Below are positions 9,101-24,100 of a stretch of DNA of 64,000 bases, piece after piece. A program made the position numbers and the translations under genes. This DNA is from Photorhabdus noenieputensis (GTDB lineage: Bacteria > Pseudomonadota > Gammaproteobacteria > Enterobacterales > Enterobacteriaceae): positions 22,040-86,039 of the forward strand of contig NZ_RCWC01000021.1 of assembly GCF_018448935.1 (NCBI RefSeq), given 5' to 3'. The notes below the pieces were generated by a model. The model was not told where the DNA came from. It did no database searches and was given only the letters and a program-made list of their open reading frames with translations. Each line of letters starts with the position of its first letter. Position 1 is the first letter of the stretch.

Positions 9101-12100
9101 TTACTTACCACTCACCGTTAATGCCCTATTTAAAGCCTGAATTAACATGGTCTTATCCCGCAGATCCTCTAACAAGCTAAAGTGATTACCTGAAATTGGC
9201 ACTAACCGCAGTGAAGAATCAGGCATTATCCGTGCCCAACCTAATGACGGTTCCACACTTAAAGGAGAGAATTCAGTATCAATCACAACGGGAACCGGTG
9301 GAGAAGGCTCCATTGCATAGAACTGATATAACGTTATCGCCAATACTTGCGGCTGATAATTTCTGACGATTTGCGCATAATTTTCTATCTGTTGCCACCG
9401 TTTCGCGATCAAATCAGGCGGCAAATTTGCCGGGTATAACGCCAATTCCTGTGCCGCTTCAATAAACTGCACCAAACTCAGTTCACCAATTCGCAGGTGC
9501 AATGCCGCCACCTCTTTAATATTCGCTTCCTCTACCTGCCTCGCCAGCTCAGTAAAAAACTGAAGCTTTAGCGGCATTGTCTGCTGCCCGGAATAGTGAG
9601 GCGCAGGCGTATCAATCAGCCCCAAGAAATTGACTGTCTCACCAGCATTTAATAGTTGCTGAGCAATGGCATAAGCCAATATGCCACCAGAAGAGTAACC
9701 ACATATCTGATACGGACCTGCTGGCTGAACAGCTTTCATCAAGGTGATCATCCTTGTGGCCTGTTGTTCCATTGTCAACATCAGCTCTGCATTGATGGAC
9801 GGCCAAGGCAATGCATAAATCGGGTAGTCTGACTGAATATACTGAGCCAACCCGAAAACATAGGAATAATCCCCCATCCCACTCGGAACAAAGAACAGTG
9901 GCACTCCCGTTCCATCAGGCCGCACCGATACCGCGCCGTTTGGTTGAGACGATGGATCTGATGTCATTTTTGCCGCCAGCTCCGCCAGCACCGGGAATTG
10001 AAACAGATCATTCAATGTACAAATCAAACCATAATCAGCAACACGGTTGAGCATCCGCATGGCAAGCAATGAATGCCCCCCTAGCGCGAAGAAACTATCG
10101 TTTCGGCCAATCTGCTCAACCCCCAGTAATTCTCGCCAGATAGCCGCCAGAATAATCTCAATTTCTCCTCGTGGTACTGCATAACGCTGGCGCGCAAAAG
10201 CCTCTTCATCCGGTGCCGGTAGCGCCCGACGATCCAGTTTGCCACGAGCTGTCAGTGGGAAGTTATCCAAACGCACAAAAGCTGTTGGCATCATATAGTC
10301 AGGTAACAAAGCTCTTAAATGACGATGTAATCGGCTAGCCAGCCCGTTATCCGCAGGTGCCGCCACATAAGCCACCAGACGTTTATCCTGCCCATCACCA
10401 AGCGCCAGCACCACCGCTTCTCGCACATCAGGGTATTCCGTCAACCGAGCTTCAATTTCACCCGGTTCAATGCGGAAGCCACGGATTTTAATCTGTTGAT
10501 CGTTACGGCCGACAAACACCAGATTGCCATCCAGCAAATAGCGGACTAAATCCCCGGTTCGGTACATCCGTGCTCCCACCACATCACTAAATGGATCGGT
10601 AAGAAAACGTTCAGCGGTCAAATCAGAGCGGTTGAGATAGCCTCGCGCGACACCGGCACCACCAATGTGCAATTCTCCCACGCCCCCAAATGGCACTGGC
10701 TGGCCGTTAGCATCCAACAGATATACCAGAGTGTTAGCTGTTGGGCGGCCAATGGAAACTAATTCATGCCGATAATTTGGCGAGCAATGCCAACAAGTAG
10801 CGCAAACGGTAATTTCCGTCGGACCATAAGCATTAAACAGCGTTGCCTTGTTGTACAGCGTCTTAAGCAACACTGCACTGGGCGCTTCTCCACCCAATAT
10901 CAAGGTGGGTTTTATCGTTATCGCCGGTAAATCGGCCCCATCCCGTAGCAGAGCCGGGGGCAAACAGGCGTGGGTTACTCGCCGTTCTTCCAGATAACGC
11001 CAAAGGCGCAGCGGGTCCTGACGAACCGTATCAACAGCAATGTCCAACATAGCGCCCCCACACAGCGCCATCATGATTTCCCAGACACTGGCATCGAAAC
11101 CAAATGAGGCAAATTGCAACATCCGGCTATCAGCACGTATATCAAACTGGATGATTTTTTCTTGAATCAGATTGACCAAGCCGTGATGTTCAACCATCAC
11201 CCCTTTCGGCGTACCAGTGGAACCAGAGGTGTAAATCACATACGCCAAATGTCGTGAGGTCAGCATCGGGACATGTGGATTGCTGTCCGGCTGATCAGGC
11301 AAAATTGTGGGATCAAGTACCGTTAACGCCGTAAGAGCAGGTTCGCCTAACGCGATACGGCCCGCATTATCCGCCAGTACCACTGACGGTGCCGCATCGT
11401 TAAGCATATAAGCCAGCCGATCACTGGCATAGGCCGGATCTAAGGGAACATAAGCGCCACCCGCTTTCAGCACCGCCAGTAGCGCCACCACTCTTGACAG
11501 TGAACACGTGACACAAATCACCACCCGTTGATCAGGCTCTACGCCGAGTTCAATTAACTGATGAGCCAGTCGGTTAGCACACGCATTCAGCTCTGCATAG
11601 CTACAGGTTTGCTCTTCACAGGCCAGTGCCGTAGCCTCAGGGCTTTTCGCCACTTGCTGTTCAAACAGGTGATGAATGCACAACAGGTCGGAATAGGCCA
11701 TTTGCGGGCCATTACCGATTTCCAGTAGCAACTTCCTTTCGGCTATCGGTAAAATCTCCAACTGCCGAACCGGCGTTTCTGGAGCGTGTTCAAGCGCTGC
11801 CGCCAGACTTTCCAGCGCCTGTTGCATATAACCACATACCCGCCCGGCATCAAATGGCTGGACGATTTGCGCGGTCAGCCCCAGTGCATCGCTAAAATCC
11901 TCCACCGACAGCGTAAACGGATAGTTAGTCCGCTCCTGCGCACCGAGGAATTCGACGCCGCTCATGATTTCATTCGACGTCGCCAACGGCACATTGTGCC
12001 GATAGTTCAGCAAAGTACTAAACAGGGGCGTTCCTCCCTGTACGCCACTACAACGTTGGGCCAGCGCCAACGAGGCATATTCGTGTTCCAATAATCCCGC

Positions 12101-15100
12101 CAGCCGGTGATGTGCTGCCTGTACACTGTCTCGTACCGGGGTATCATCCATATCCAAACGTAGCGGCAACGTATTGATAAACAGCCCCATGCCATTTTCA
12201 GCCCCTTCGCCCGCCGCCATACGCCCAAACAATACGGTGCCAAAGACCACCTGCCGCTGTCCGCTGGTACGCGACAACACCTGCGCCCAGGCCAAATGAC
12301 ACAGTGCCGCCAGACTGACACCCAACCGCCGCGCCTGACTACGTAAACTGTCATTTAACTCAGGGGGCAGCATCCGATGCGATTCGGTCATCTGCGAACC
12401 ATCATGGCGAACTTCCGCCAACCCAAACGGTAATGTTGGTTCATCGATCTCAGCCAACATGTCAGTAAAGAAACGGCTATGTTCTGCCTGACTCATCCCT
12501 AACCGGGACTGCGCCACCAGATTACGGAAGGGTGCCGGGGCGGGCAAACTGCTTTCCTGACCGTCAAGGTATGCCTGAACTTCGTGATTCATCACATCCA
12601 GCGCGGTATGGTCGCCAATCAAATGATGCATCAGTTGCAACACAATCCAACGGTTATCACTCTCCTGTGCTACCACAAACCGCAATAACGGTGCCTGCCC
12701 CAAATTGAGACGATATTGGCGTGGGTTAAAACGTTGTGCTAACTGGTCGCTAATCGGTCCATCAGCCGGATCTAATGTCAACTCTGTTACCGACAACCGC
12801 ACCTGACGGCAGACAACCTGTGCCGGTACGGATAATCCTTGCCAGATAAAGGCGGTCCGCAGGATGTCATGACGGTTAATTACCTGTTGAACCGACGCCA
12901 GATAACGATCTAACAGCTTCCGATCAGTAAAGGCCATTTGACCGGCTAACAGATAAGGATCACCTTCGTCTGCCAGCAAATGGTGGAACAGTATCCCATC
13001 CTGTAACGGTGACAACGCATAGATATCCTGAATATTCGCCATACCTCCCGGTATCTGCTCGACGGTATGATCAATTTCAGACTGAGTGAGATCAATCAAC
13101 GGCAACATCTCCGGCGTTAATACGGTGGTATCCGGTGTAATGACGTTGACCGGCGCTTTTTTGGCCCGATTCAGCTTCAATGTTTGCGCCAGTTCAGACA
13201 GTACCGGAGATTGGAACAGATCACGCACCGCCAGCGTTAACCCCAAGTTACGCAGACGTTCAACCATTCGCACCGCCAGCAACGAATGACCGCCCAAAGC
13301 AAAGAAGCTATCGTGTCGGCTGATTTGTTCAATAGCCAACAATTCACGCCAGATAGCCGCCAGTAAGATTTCGGTTTCTCCCTGTGGTGCCGCATAAATC
13401 TGACGGGCAAAAGCTTCCGCCCCCGGCGCAGGTAACGCCCGACGATCCAACTTACCGTTAGGCGTTAACGGAAAAGCCTCCAGACGCACAAAGGCCGCCG
13501 GTACCATGTAATCAGGCAAAACAGCACTCAAATAGGTGCGCAGATTATTAACCAATCCGTCACCGGCTTGTGCCACCACATAGGCAATCAGCCGTTTGTC
13601 CTGATCGTCGCCTTGCACCAATACCAGCGCCTCATTCACTGCTGAATGTTCAATCAATCGAGTTTCGATTTCCCCCGGTTCAATCCGAAAGCCTCGGATC
13701 TTAACCTGTTGATCATTGCGGCCAACAAAAACCAGATTGCCATCTGGCAAATAGCGAGCCAAATCCCCGGTTCGGTACATTCGTGCTTCCGGTTTATCGC
13801 TAAATGGATCAGCTAAGAAACATGCGGTGGTTAATTCCGGGCGATTAAGATAGCCATGAGCGATACCAATCCCACCAAGGTACAATTCCCCTATTGCCCC
13901 CAATGGCACCGGCTGGCCGTAGGCGTCCAACAGGTAGATACGAATGTTGGCTGTTGGGCGACCAATAGGAACCCATTCATCCCGATAATCTGGCGGACAA
14001 CGCCAGCTAGTGGCACAAACCGTGATTTCTGTCGGGCCATAAGCATTGAATACCGTAGCCTTGCCGCACAGCGCCTTAAGCAACGCCGCGCTGGGCGCTT
14101 CACCGCCCAGTATTAATGTGGGTTTTATCGTTATTGTCGGCAAATCAGTCCCGTCCCGCAGCAAGGCCGGGGTCAAACAGGCATGCGTCACTGACTGCTC
14201 TTGCAGATAATGCCAAAGACGGTGTGGCTCCTGACGAACAGCATCATCGGGAATATCCAGAGTGGCACCGCCGCATAGCGCCATCATCATTTCCCAAACA
14301 CTGGCATCAAAGCTGAATGAAGCAAACTGCAACATCCGACTAGCGGAATGAATATCAAACTGAATGATTTTTTCCTGAATAAGGTTAACCAATCCACGAT
14401 GTTCAATCATCACCCCTTTCGGCGTACCAGTTGAACCGGAGGTGTAAATCACATACGCCAGATGCCGCGAGGTTAATAAAGGCACCAGAGGGTTATTATT
14501 CAACTGGTCCGGTAATAAATTCGGATCAAGTATGGTCAGTCCTGCCAATGTTTTTTCACCCAATGCCGCCCGTCCGGCATCATCCGCCAGTAAAATAGCA
14601 GGTGCAGCATCAGTCAATATATGGACCAGACGTTCACCCGGATAGGCCGGGTCCAGCGGCACATAAGCTCCCCCCGCTTTTAACACGGCCAACAGCGCCA
14701 CTATCCGCGCCGGTGAGCTCGCTACGCAAATCGCCACCCGTTGATCTGGCGCGACGCCCAGAGCAATAAGTTGGTGTGCCAATCGGTTAGCACAAATATT
14801 TAATTCAGCATAACTAAGAGCCTGCTTTCCATACACCAGCGCTGTAGCTTCTGGCTTTTTCTCTACCTGTTGCTCAAACAACTGGTGAATACATAACGAA
14901 TCAAAATACGGTGCTTCGGTGGCATTCCAAGTTTCCAGCAATAGTTTGCGCTCCGCCGCTGTCAAAATATCTATTCTGGCAACTGACTGATGAGGATCAG
15001 CGACCATCGCTTGTAGTATCTGATGCAGATACCTGACATGTCGCGCAATGGTTGGTTGATCAAACAGAACCATTGCATAATTCAGATAACCGACAATCCG

Positions 15101-18100
15101 GCCATCCACCTCAGACAAGTTCAGCTCCAGATCAAATTTGACCACATCAAAAGCCTGATCGACAGGTGATACGACCAGCCCCGGTAATGTCCATTCAGCA
15201 TGTCCATCGTTTTGCCAGGCAAACATCACCTGAAACAGGGGCGTATGCGCCAACCTGCGCGGCGGTTGCGCAATTTCCACTACCTGTTCAAACGGCAGAT
15301 CCTGATGCTCCTGCGCTGTCAGTGCGGTTTGCCGCACACGCGCCAGCAACTCAATCATATTTGGCTCACCTGACAAGTCGATACGCAAGGCCAGCGTATT
15401 AACAAAGAAACCGATCAGCGATTCCACCTCTTGACGACCGCGCCCTGCGCTTGGCGTACCAATAACCAAATCCTCCTGTCCTGATAAACGCGACAGGACT
15501 GTAGCCCAAGCTGCCAGCAAGGTCATAAATAGCGTGACGCCTTGCTGTTCACTTAAACGTTTGAGGGATTGCGTTAATTCTGCATCCAAATTTATCGGCA
15601 ACAGATTCCCGGCAAACGACTGTTCAGCCGGACGTGGCCGGTCAGTGGGTAAATCCAGTAATACCGGCGCATCAGCCAGTATGGTACGCCAATAGTCGGA
15701 TTGAGCTCCTACCCGCTCAGCCGATAGCCACTGACGTTGCCAGGCGGCATAATCAGGATATTGAATAGCTAAGGGTGGTAATGGATCTGGCTGTTGGTTC
15801 AGGCAAGCTGAATAAAGGGCGCTCAATTCTGATTTCAAAATCCCAAAAGACCAGCCATCAGAAACAATATGATGCAGAATCAGTAAGAAGAGGTAATCAT
15901 CATTAGCTAGCTGTACCAAAGCAGGACGAATCAATGGACCACGGGCAAGATCAAACGGCGTCTTGGCTTCCTTAGCACACAGAAATGCCAGCTCTGTTTC
16001 CCCACCAGACGCTTTACGCAGATCATAATGTTTTATCGGCAAGCCAAATTCCGCCGGTAACAATTCAACCTGCGGCTGACCGTTAACAGCAATGAATACC
16101 GAGCGTAACGCTTCATGACGGGCAAACAGCATATTGAGCGCCTGCTGCCAGGCAGAGATATTTAGCTGACCATGTAAACGCAATATCACCGGAATGTGGT
16201 AGGTTTCACTCACCCCCTCAAACTGAGCCAGAACCCACAATCGCTGTTGCGCCAATGACAACGGCAATTTGCCCTGACGAGATATCGGCACAATTTCCGG
16301 CAACACAATCTCCGACGACATAATCATCGGTAATCTACTGTGCTGTTCATCAAAGCGAGCACTCATTGCCTCGGCAAAGGCAGCCAAAGAAGGCGATTTA
16401 AACAACGTTGTCAGCGGCAGTTCGATACCGAAAGCAGCTATCCGGTTGATCATCCGTACCGCCAACAGCGAATGTCCCCCCAAGGCAAAGAAATTGTCAT
16501 GTCGGCTTATCCGTTCAACGCCAAGTAACTCACGCCAGATAGTCGCCAATGCGGTTTCCATCTCCCCTTGTGGCGCTTCATAAATCTGATGGGCAAAAGC
16601 TTCCTCCCCCGGTATCGGTAACGCCCGGAGATCTCGCTTGTCATTAGGTGTTAGTGGGAAGGCATCCAGACGGACAAAAGCCGCCGGTACCATATAATCA
16701 GGTAAAATGGCACTCAAATGTTCCCGCAAACTTGTCACAAGTTCATCATCCGGCTCAGCTACCACATAGGCGACCAGCCGTTTATCCTGTCCATCATTTA
16801 ACGCCAGTACCAATGCTTCTCGCACCGCAACGTGTTCTGTTAACCGAGCCTCGATTTCTCCCGGTTCAATGCGAAAACCTCGAATTTTTACCTGCTGATC
16901 GTTACGACCAACGAAGATCAAATTGCCATCCGGCAAGTAACGAGCCAAATCCCCGGTTCGGTACATCCGCGCCCCTGATTCATCACTGAACGGATCTATC
17001 AGGAAACGTTCTACCGTCAGTTCAGGACGATTAAAATACCCACTGGCAATCCCATCTCCGCCGACATAAATCTCACCGATCGCCCCCAACGGTACCGGTT
17101 GACCATAAGCGTTCAACAGATAAAGACGTGTATTAGCAATTGGCCGACCAATAGGGATCTTGGCTTCGCCCGGTACCAACTCGGTAATACGATATGTTGT
17201 AGTAAAAGTGGCTCCTTCACTTGGGCCGTAAGCCTGCAATAATTGCTGTAACGGACTGCTGCGCATAACCTGAGCAATCACCTGTGGATCGGGGACCTCT
17301 GCGCCGGTAATCAGTGTCTTTATTTGAGGCAACACAGGGGACAACGCCGTTGCCATCCGGTTAAGCAGCCCGACACTTATCCATAGGATAGTAATGCCAT
17401 AAGTCTGTAAAGCTCGGACAAAATCCGTTGGCGTCAGTAAAGTTACCTGGTCAATAACCACCAACGTGCCACCATTTAACAATGGTGCCCAGACTTCAAA
17501 AGTACTGGCATCAAAAGCCGGGTTAGCAGTAAAAGTCAACCGATCATCCGGCCCAATTTCGGCATAGCCGTTATTGATAACCAGCCGGACTACCGCCCGA
17601 TGTGGCACGATCACCCCTTTGGGCGTACCGGTCGAACCAGAGGTATACATGATATACGCGGCTCCGGCACTGGAGCGGGGCAAATGAGGGTTAAAACAAC
17701 CTTCTTCTCTAGTCATACCACTTTCTCTGGCAAGGCGGAATAGCGGCACAGTCAAACCAACCGGGATATCAGCCCGTGCATCAGTCAGCAACAATTGGGC
17801 TGAACAGTCGTTTATCAGCCAATTTTTCCGCTCATCCGGCACTTTGGGATCGACAGGCACATAAACGGCACCAACCTTGAGAATAGCCAATTGTGCCATT
17901 ACTAGTTCTACCGATCGTTCTAACAAGATGGCAACATTATCATCAGCCTGAATCCCCTGTTCGATTAACTGATGAGCCAACTGATTAGCACCAACATTCA
18001 ATTCTGCGTAACTTAGCTGCTTATCTCCTGCTATTAGCGCAATGGCCTGCGGGGATTTTTCTACCTGTTGTTCAAATAATTGATGAATACATAGCTGATC

Positions 18101-21100
18101 AGGATACGCTATTTCAGTCGCGTTCCAGGTTTTTAACAACAATGTGCGTTCAGTATCCGGCAGAATATCCAGCATCCGCACCGCGATGTCCGGGGTATGC
18201 TCTAGTGCGGCCACCAGACTTTCCAACGCCTGCTGCATATAGCCGCACACCCGCTTCGCATCAAATGGCTGAACGATTTGCGCTGTCAGCCCCAGAGCAT
18301 CACCAAAATCCTCCACAGACAAGACAAACGGATAGTTAGTCCGTTCCTGTGCGTCAAGAAATTCAATGCCGCTTGTCACATTATCTAAGGTTATCGGTTG
18401 CGCATTATGCCGATAGTTCAGCAACGCACTAAAAAGTGGCGTTTCGCCCTGCACACCACTGCAACGCTGAGCCAGTGCCAGTGACGCATGTTCATGCTCC
18501 AGTAATTCAGCAAGCCGGGCATGTGCTGTTTGTACACTCTCCCACACTGAAGTACCATCGATATCCAACCGCAGCGGCAAGGTATTGATAAATAGCCCCA
18601 TGCCGTTATCAGCGCCTTCCCCTCCCTGCATACGCCCAAACAACACGGTGCCAAACACAACTTTCTCTTGACCACTGGTCTGAGATAACACCTGTGCCCA
18701 AGCCAGATGACACAATGCCGCCAAACTCACGCCCAAACGTCTCGCCTGACGACGCAAACGATCATTCAACGTGGCCGTCAACATCCGGTGTGATTGGACC
18801 ACCTGTGAACCATCATCACGTACTTCCGTCAACCCGAAGGGCAATGTCGGTTCATCCACCTCTGCCAACATCTCGGTAAAAAAGCGGTCGTGTGCTTCTT
18901 GATTTACGCCTAGCCGAGCCTGAGCCACTAAATTGCGGAAAGGTACCGGTCCAGACAGGCTATCCTCCTGTCCGGCAAGATATGCTTGCACTTCGCTGTT
19001 CATCACTTCCAGAGTAGTATGGTCACCAATGAGGTGATGCATTAATTGCAGTGCGATCCAGCGACCATCAGGTTCCTTTGCCACAACAAAACGTAGCAAC
19101 GGAGCTTGATTTAGATCGAGACGATACCGACGTGGGTCAAAACGCTGGTTTAACTGGTCACTGATTGCCCCGTCCGCCGGATTCAGTGTCAATTCAGTCA
19201 CTGGCAACGACGCCTGACGCCAAACTACCTGAGCCGAAACTGACAATCCTTGCCAGAGAAAAGCGGTACGCAGGATATCATGACGATTAACCAGCCATTG
19301 CACCGCCGCTAAATAGCGGTCTAATAACGACCGTTCAGCAAAGACTATCTGGCTGGCTAACAGATACGGATCGCCTTCATTTGCCAACAGATGATGGAAT
19401 AAGATACCGTCCTGCAACGGTGATAGGGCATAGATATCCTGAATATTGGCAATCCCGCCGGGAACTTGTCCGACAATATGATCAATCTCAGGCTGAGTGA
19501 GATCAATCAACGGCAACATCGCCGGCGTCAGTGTTGTAATCGCCGACGTAATGACATTAGGCGGTACCGCCACAGCCCGATATTGCCCCAACGTTTTAGC
19601 AAGTTCGGCGAGCACAGAATACTTAAATAAATCCCGCACCGTCAGCGTTAAACCCACGCTACGCAGATGTTCAACCAACCGTACAGCAAGCAGCGAATGA
19701 CCACCTAAGGCAAAGAAATTGTCATGTCGGCTAATCTGTTCAATCCCTAGCAACTTACTCCAGATAGCCGCCAATGTGATTTCTGTCTCCCCTTGCGGCG
19801 CTTGGTAAATTTGACGAGCAAAAGCCTCTTCGCCCGGTACTGGCAGCGCCCGACGATCCAGTTTGCCATTTGGGGTTAGCGGGAAAACATCCAGACGCAC
19901 AAAGGCCGCCGGGACCATATAGTCAGGTAAAACGGTACTTAAGTAGCTACGCAGATTATTAACCAATCCCTCACTCACTTCCGCCGCCACATAGGCAACC
20001 AAGCGCTTCTCTTGCCCGTCACTCAACGCCAGCACCGCCGCCTCACGTACCACAGGAAACTCAGTCAATCGGGCCTCAATTTCTCCCAACTCAATGCGGA
20101 AACCGCGAATTTTTACCTGCTGATCATTACGGCCAAGGAATTCCAAGTTACCGTCCGGCAGGTAGCGAGCCAAATCCCCGGTTCGGTACATACGCGCACC
20201 CGGTTTATCGCTAAAGGGATCAACCAGAAAGTGTTCAGCGGTCAATTCAGGACGATTGAGATAACCACAAGCCACACCATCGCCACCAACATAAATCTCA
20301 CCGGTCATTCCTAAGGGCACAGGCTGCTTCTGCTTATCCAGTAAGTAAACCCGCGTGTTAGCTATCGGACGCCCAATGGGAACCCTCGTCGTTCCTTGCG
20401 GTAACGCCACAATACGATACATGGTGGTAAAAGTGGTGCCTTCACTGGGACCATAAGCTTGTAACAATTGTTGTGGCGGGTGATTATCTAGCACCTGAGC
20501 AATCACCTGTGGATCGGGGATATCTCCCCCGAAAATCAGCACTCTAATCTGTGGAAAAATCGAAGATAACGCTGCCGCCAATCGGTTAAACAGTCCAATA
20601 GTCAACCACAGAACCGTGATTCGCTGAACCCGTAAAGTCCGTATCAACGCCTGCGGCATCAGCAACGTGGCATGATCGACAACCACCAATGCGCCACCAT
20701 TAAGCAAAGGTGCCCAAACTTCAAACGTGCCAGCATCAAAAGCGGGATTAGCGGTAAAAGCAACCCGATCATCCTGCCCGATTTCGGCATAGCCATTATT
20801 GATAACTAACCGAACCACGGCACGATGTGGTACGACCACTCCCTTTGGCGTCCCAGTTGAACCGGAGGTGTACATAATATACGCGGGTTTAGTGCTGACA
20901 TGCGATAAGTTAGGGTTGCACGCCTCCTCTTCTCTCTTCGCACCGGTCTCACTGGAGAGGAGAAATAACGGCACTGCTAAACCAACCGGAATATCAGACT
21001 GTGCATTAGTGAGCAACAATTTGGCTGAACAGTCGTTTATCAGCCAGTTTTTCCGCTCATCCGGCACCTTGGGATCGATCGGCACGTAAACGGCACCGGC

Positions 21101-24100
21101 TTTGAGGATAGCCAACTGGGCCACGACCAGTTCAATAGATCGTTCTAACAAGATCGCTACGTGATCATCCGGTTGGATACCTTGTTCAACGAGCTGATAA
21201 GCCAGCCAGTTAGCATAGCAATTTAATTCCGCATAGCTGAGAAACTTATCTCCTGCTATCAACGCCATAGCCGCCGGGGTTTGTTCCACCTGTTGTTCAA
21301 ACAATTGATGGATACATAACTGATCAGGGTACACAGTTTCAGTGGCATTCCAAGTTTCCAGTAACAGTTGACGCTCCGTCGGCGCTAAGATATCAATTCC
21401 ACCAACGGATTGCTGACAATCAGCGGCCATCTCTCGCAATACTGTGTGCAAATACCCCACATACCGTTCAATGGTTGGTTGATCAAACAGGGCGGTAGCA
21501 TAATTCAGATAACCCACAATCCGACCATTCACCTCGGACAGGTTCAGTTCGAGATCAAATTTGGCCGTATCAAGGAGAGGATCAACAGGTGAAACGGCCA
21601 GCTCCGGCAATACCCAGTCAGTATGCGTATTGTTCTGCCAGGCAAACATCACCTGAAACAACGGCGTATGAGCCAATCTGCGTGGCGGTTGCACGATTTC
21701 CACCACCTGTTCAAACGGCAGATCCTGATGCTCCTGCGCCGCCAAGGCGGTTTGTCGCACACGCGCCAGCAACTCAATCACATTGGGCTGACCTGACAAA
21801 TCGATACGTAAAGCTAGCGTATTAACAAAGAAACCGATCAGCGATTCCACCTCTCGCCGATTGCGCCCCGCACTCGGCGTACCGATAACCAACTCTTCCT
21901 GTCCTGACAAACGCGATAAAACCGTGGCCCAAGCTGCCAGCAAGGTCATAAATAGTGTGGTGCCCTGCTGCTTACTTAAGCGCTTAAGAGATTGAGTTAA
22001 TGCCTCATCCAACTTAACAGGCCAGAAATTCCCGGCAAATGACTGTTCAGGCGGGCGAGGACGATCAGTAGGCAAATCCAGCAATACCGGCGCGTCAGCC
22101 AGTACACCACGCCAATAATCAGATTGAGCTTGTATCCGTTCAGCCGATAGCCACTGACGCTGCCAGGCGGCGTAATCTGGATATTGAATGGCTAAAGGCG
22201 GCAACAGCTCCGGCTGTTGGTTTAGGCAAGCTGAGTAAATAACGCTCAATTCTGACTTCAGCACCTCTAAGGACCAGCCATCGGAAATAATATGATGCTG
22301 AGTCAGTAAGAAAACGTAATCATCATTAACCAGTTGCACTAAAGCAGAACGAATTAATGGACCACGGGCAAGATCAAACGGTGTCTTAGCTTCCTGAGCA
22401 CACAGAAATTCAAGCTCTGTTTCCACATCAGACGCTTTACGCAGATCATAATGTTTTATCGGCAAGCCAAATGCCACGGGTAACAATTCAACCTGCGGCT
22501 GACCGTTAACAGCCACGAATACCGAACGTAATGCTTCATGACGGGCAAACAGCGTATTGAGCGCCTGCTGCCAGACAGAGATATTTAGCTGACCATGTAA
22601 GCGCAGGATCATCGGGATGTGGTAGGTTTCACTCACCCCCTCAAACTGAGCCATAACCCACAGACGCTGTTGAGCCAATGACAATGGCAACTTGCCCTGA
22701 CGGGATATCGGCACAATCTCCGCTAATCTACTGTTATGCTTTTCATCAAACCGGACGCTTATCGCTTCGGCAAAGGCAGTTAAAGAGGGTGATTTAAATA
22801 ACGTAGTCAACGACAATTCAATACCTAAAGTGGCTACCCGGTTGATCATCCGTACCGCCAACAGAGAATGACCACCCAAGGCAAAAAAATTGTCATGTCG
22901 GCTTATTCGCTCAATACCAAGCAACTCGCACCAGATAGCTGCCAGCGCCGTTTCCATCTCCCCTTGTGGCGTTTCATAGATCTGACGGGCAAAAGCTTCT
23001 TCTCCCGGTACCAGCAACCCCCGGAGATCTCGCTTGCCGTTAGGGGTCAGAGGGAAGGTATCCAGACGAACAAAAGCCGTCGGCACCATATAATCAGGCA
23101 AAATAGCGCTCAAATAGATACGTAAACTGTTCGCCAACGCTTCATCTGCTTCCGCGACGACATAAGCCACCAGACGTTTGTCCTGACCATCCCCCAAAGC
23201 CAGTACAGCGGCTTCACGCACCGCTACGTGTTCTGTTAACCGGGCTTCGATTTCTTCCGGTTCAATGCGGAAACCCCGGATTTTGACCTGCTGATCGTTA
23301 CGGCCAACGAAGACCAGATTGCCATCCGGCAAGTAACGCGCCAAATCCCCGGTCCGGTACATCCTGGCCCCCACTTCATCACTGAATGGATCAAGCAGAA
23401 AACGTTCTGCCGTCAGTTCAGGGCGGTTAAGATAACCGCAGGCCACCCCATCACCGCCGACATAAATCTCACCGATCGCCCCCAACGGTACCGGTTGAGC
23501 GCAAGCGTTCAACAGATAGAGACGCGTGTTTGCAATTGGCCGACCAATGGGGATCTTGCCCTCGCCCGGCGCTAACTCAGCAATACGATATATTGTAGTA
23601 AAAGTGGTGCCTTCACTCGGACCGTAAGCCTGTAATAAATGTTGCGGTGGATTATTGTACAAAACCTGAGCAATCACCCGGGGTTCGGGAACTTCTCCCC
23701 CAGTAATTAGGGTTTTTATCTGAGACAACACGGGGGACAAAGCCGTCGCCAGTTGGTTAAACAACCCGACACTTAGCCACAGCACCGTAATACGATAAAT
23801 CTGCAAAGCCCGGACAAAATCCGCTGGTGTCAGTAACGTTGCATGGTCGATAATCACCAGCGTGCCGCCATTGAGCAATGGTGCCCAAACTTCAAAAGTA
23901 CTGGCATCGAAAGCCGGATTAGCCGCGAAAGCAACCCGGTCATCAGGTCCAATTTCAGCATAGCCATTATTGATAACCAGCCGGACTACCGCACGATGCG
24001 GTACTATCACCCCTTTTGGCATCCCGGTCGAACCGGAGGTATACATAATATAGGCAGAACCCGTGCTGGAACGGGGTAAGTTAAGATTGCCATCATCCAC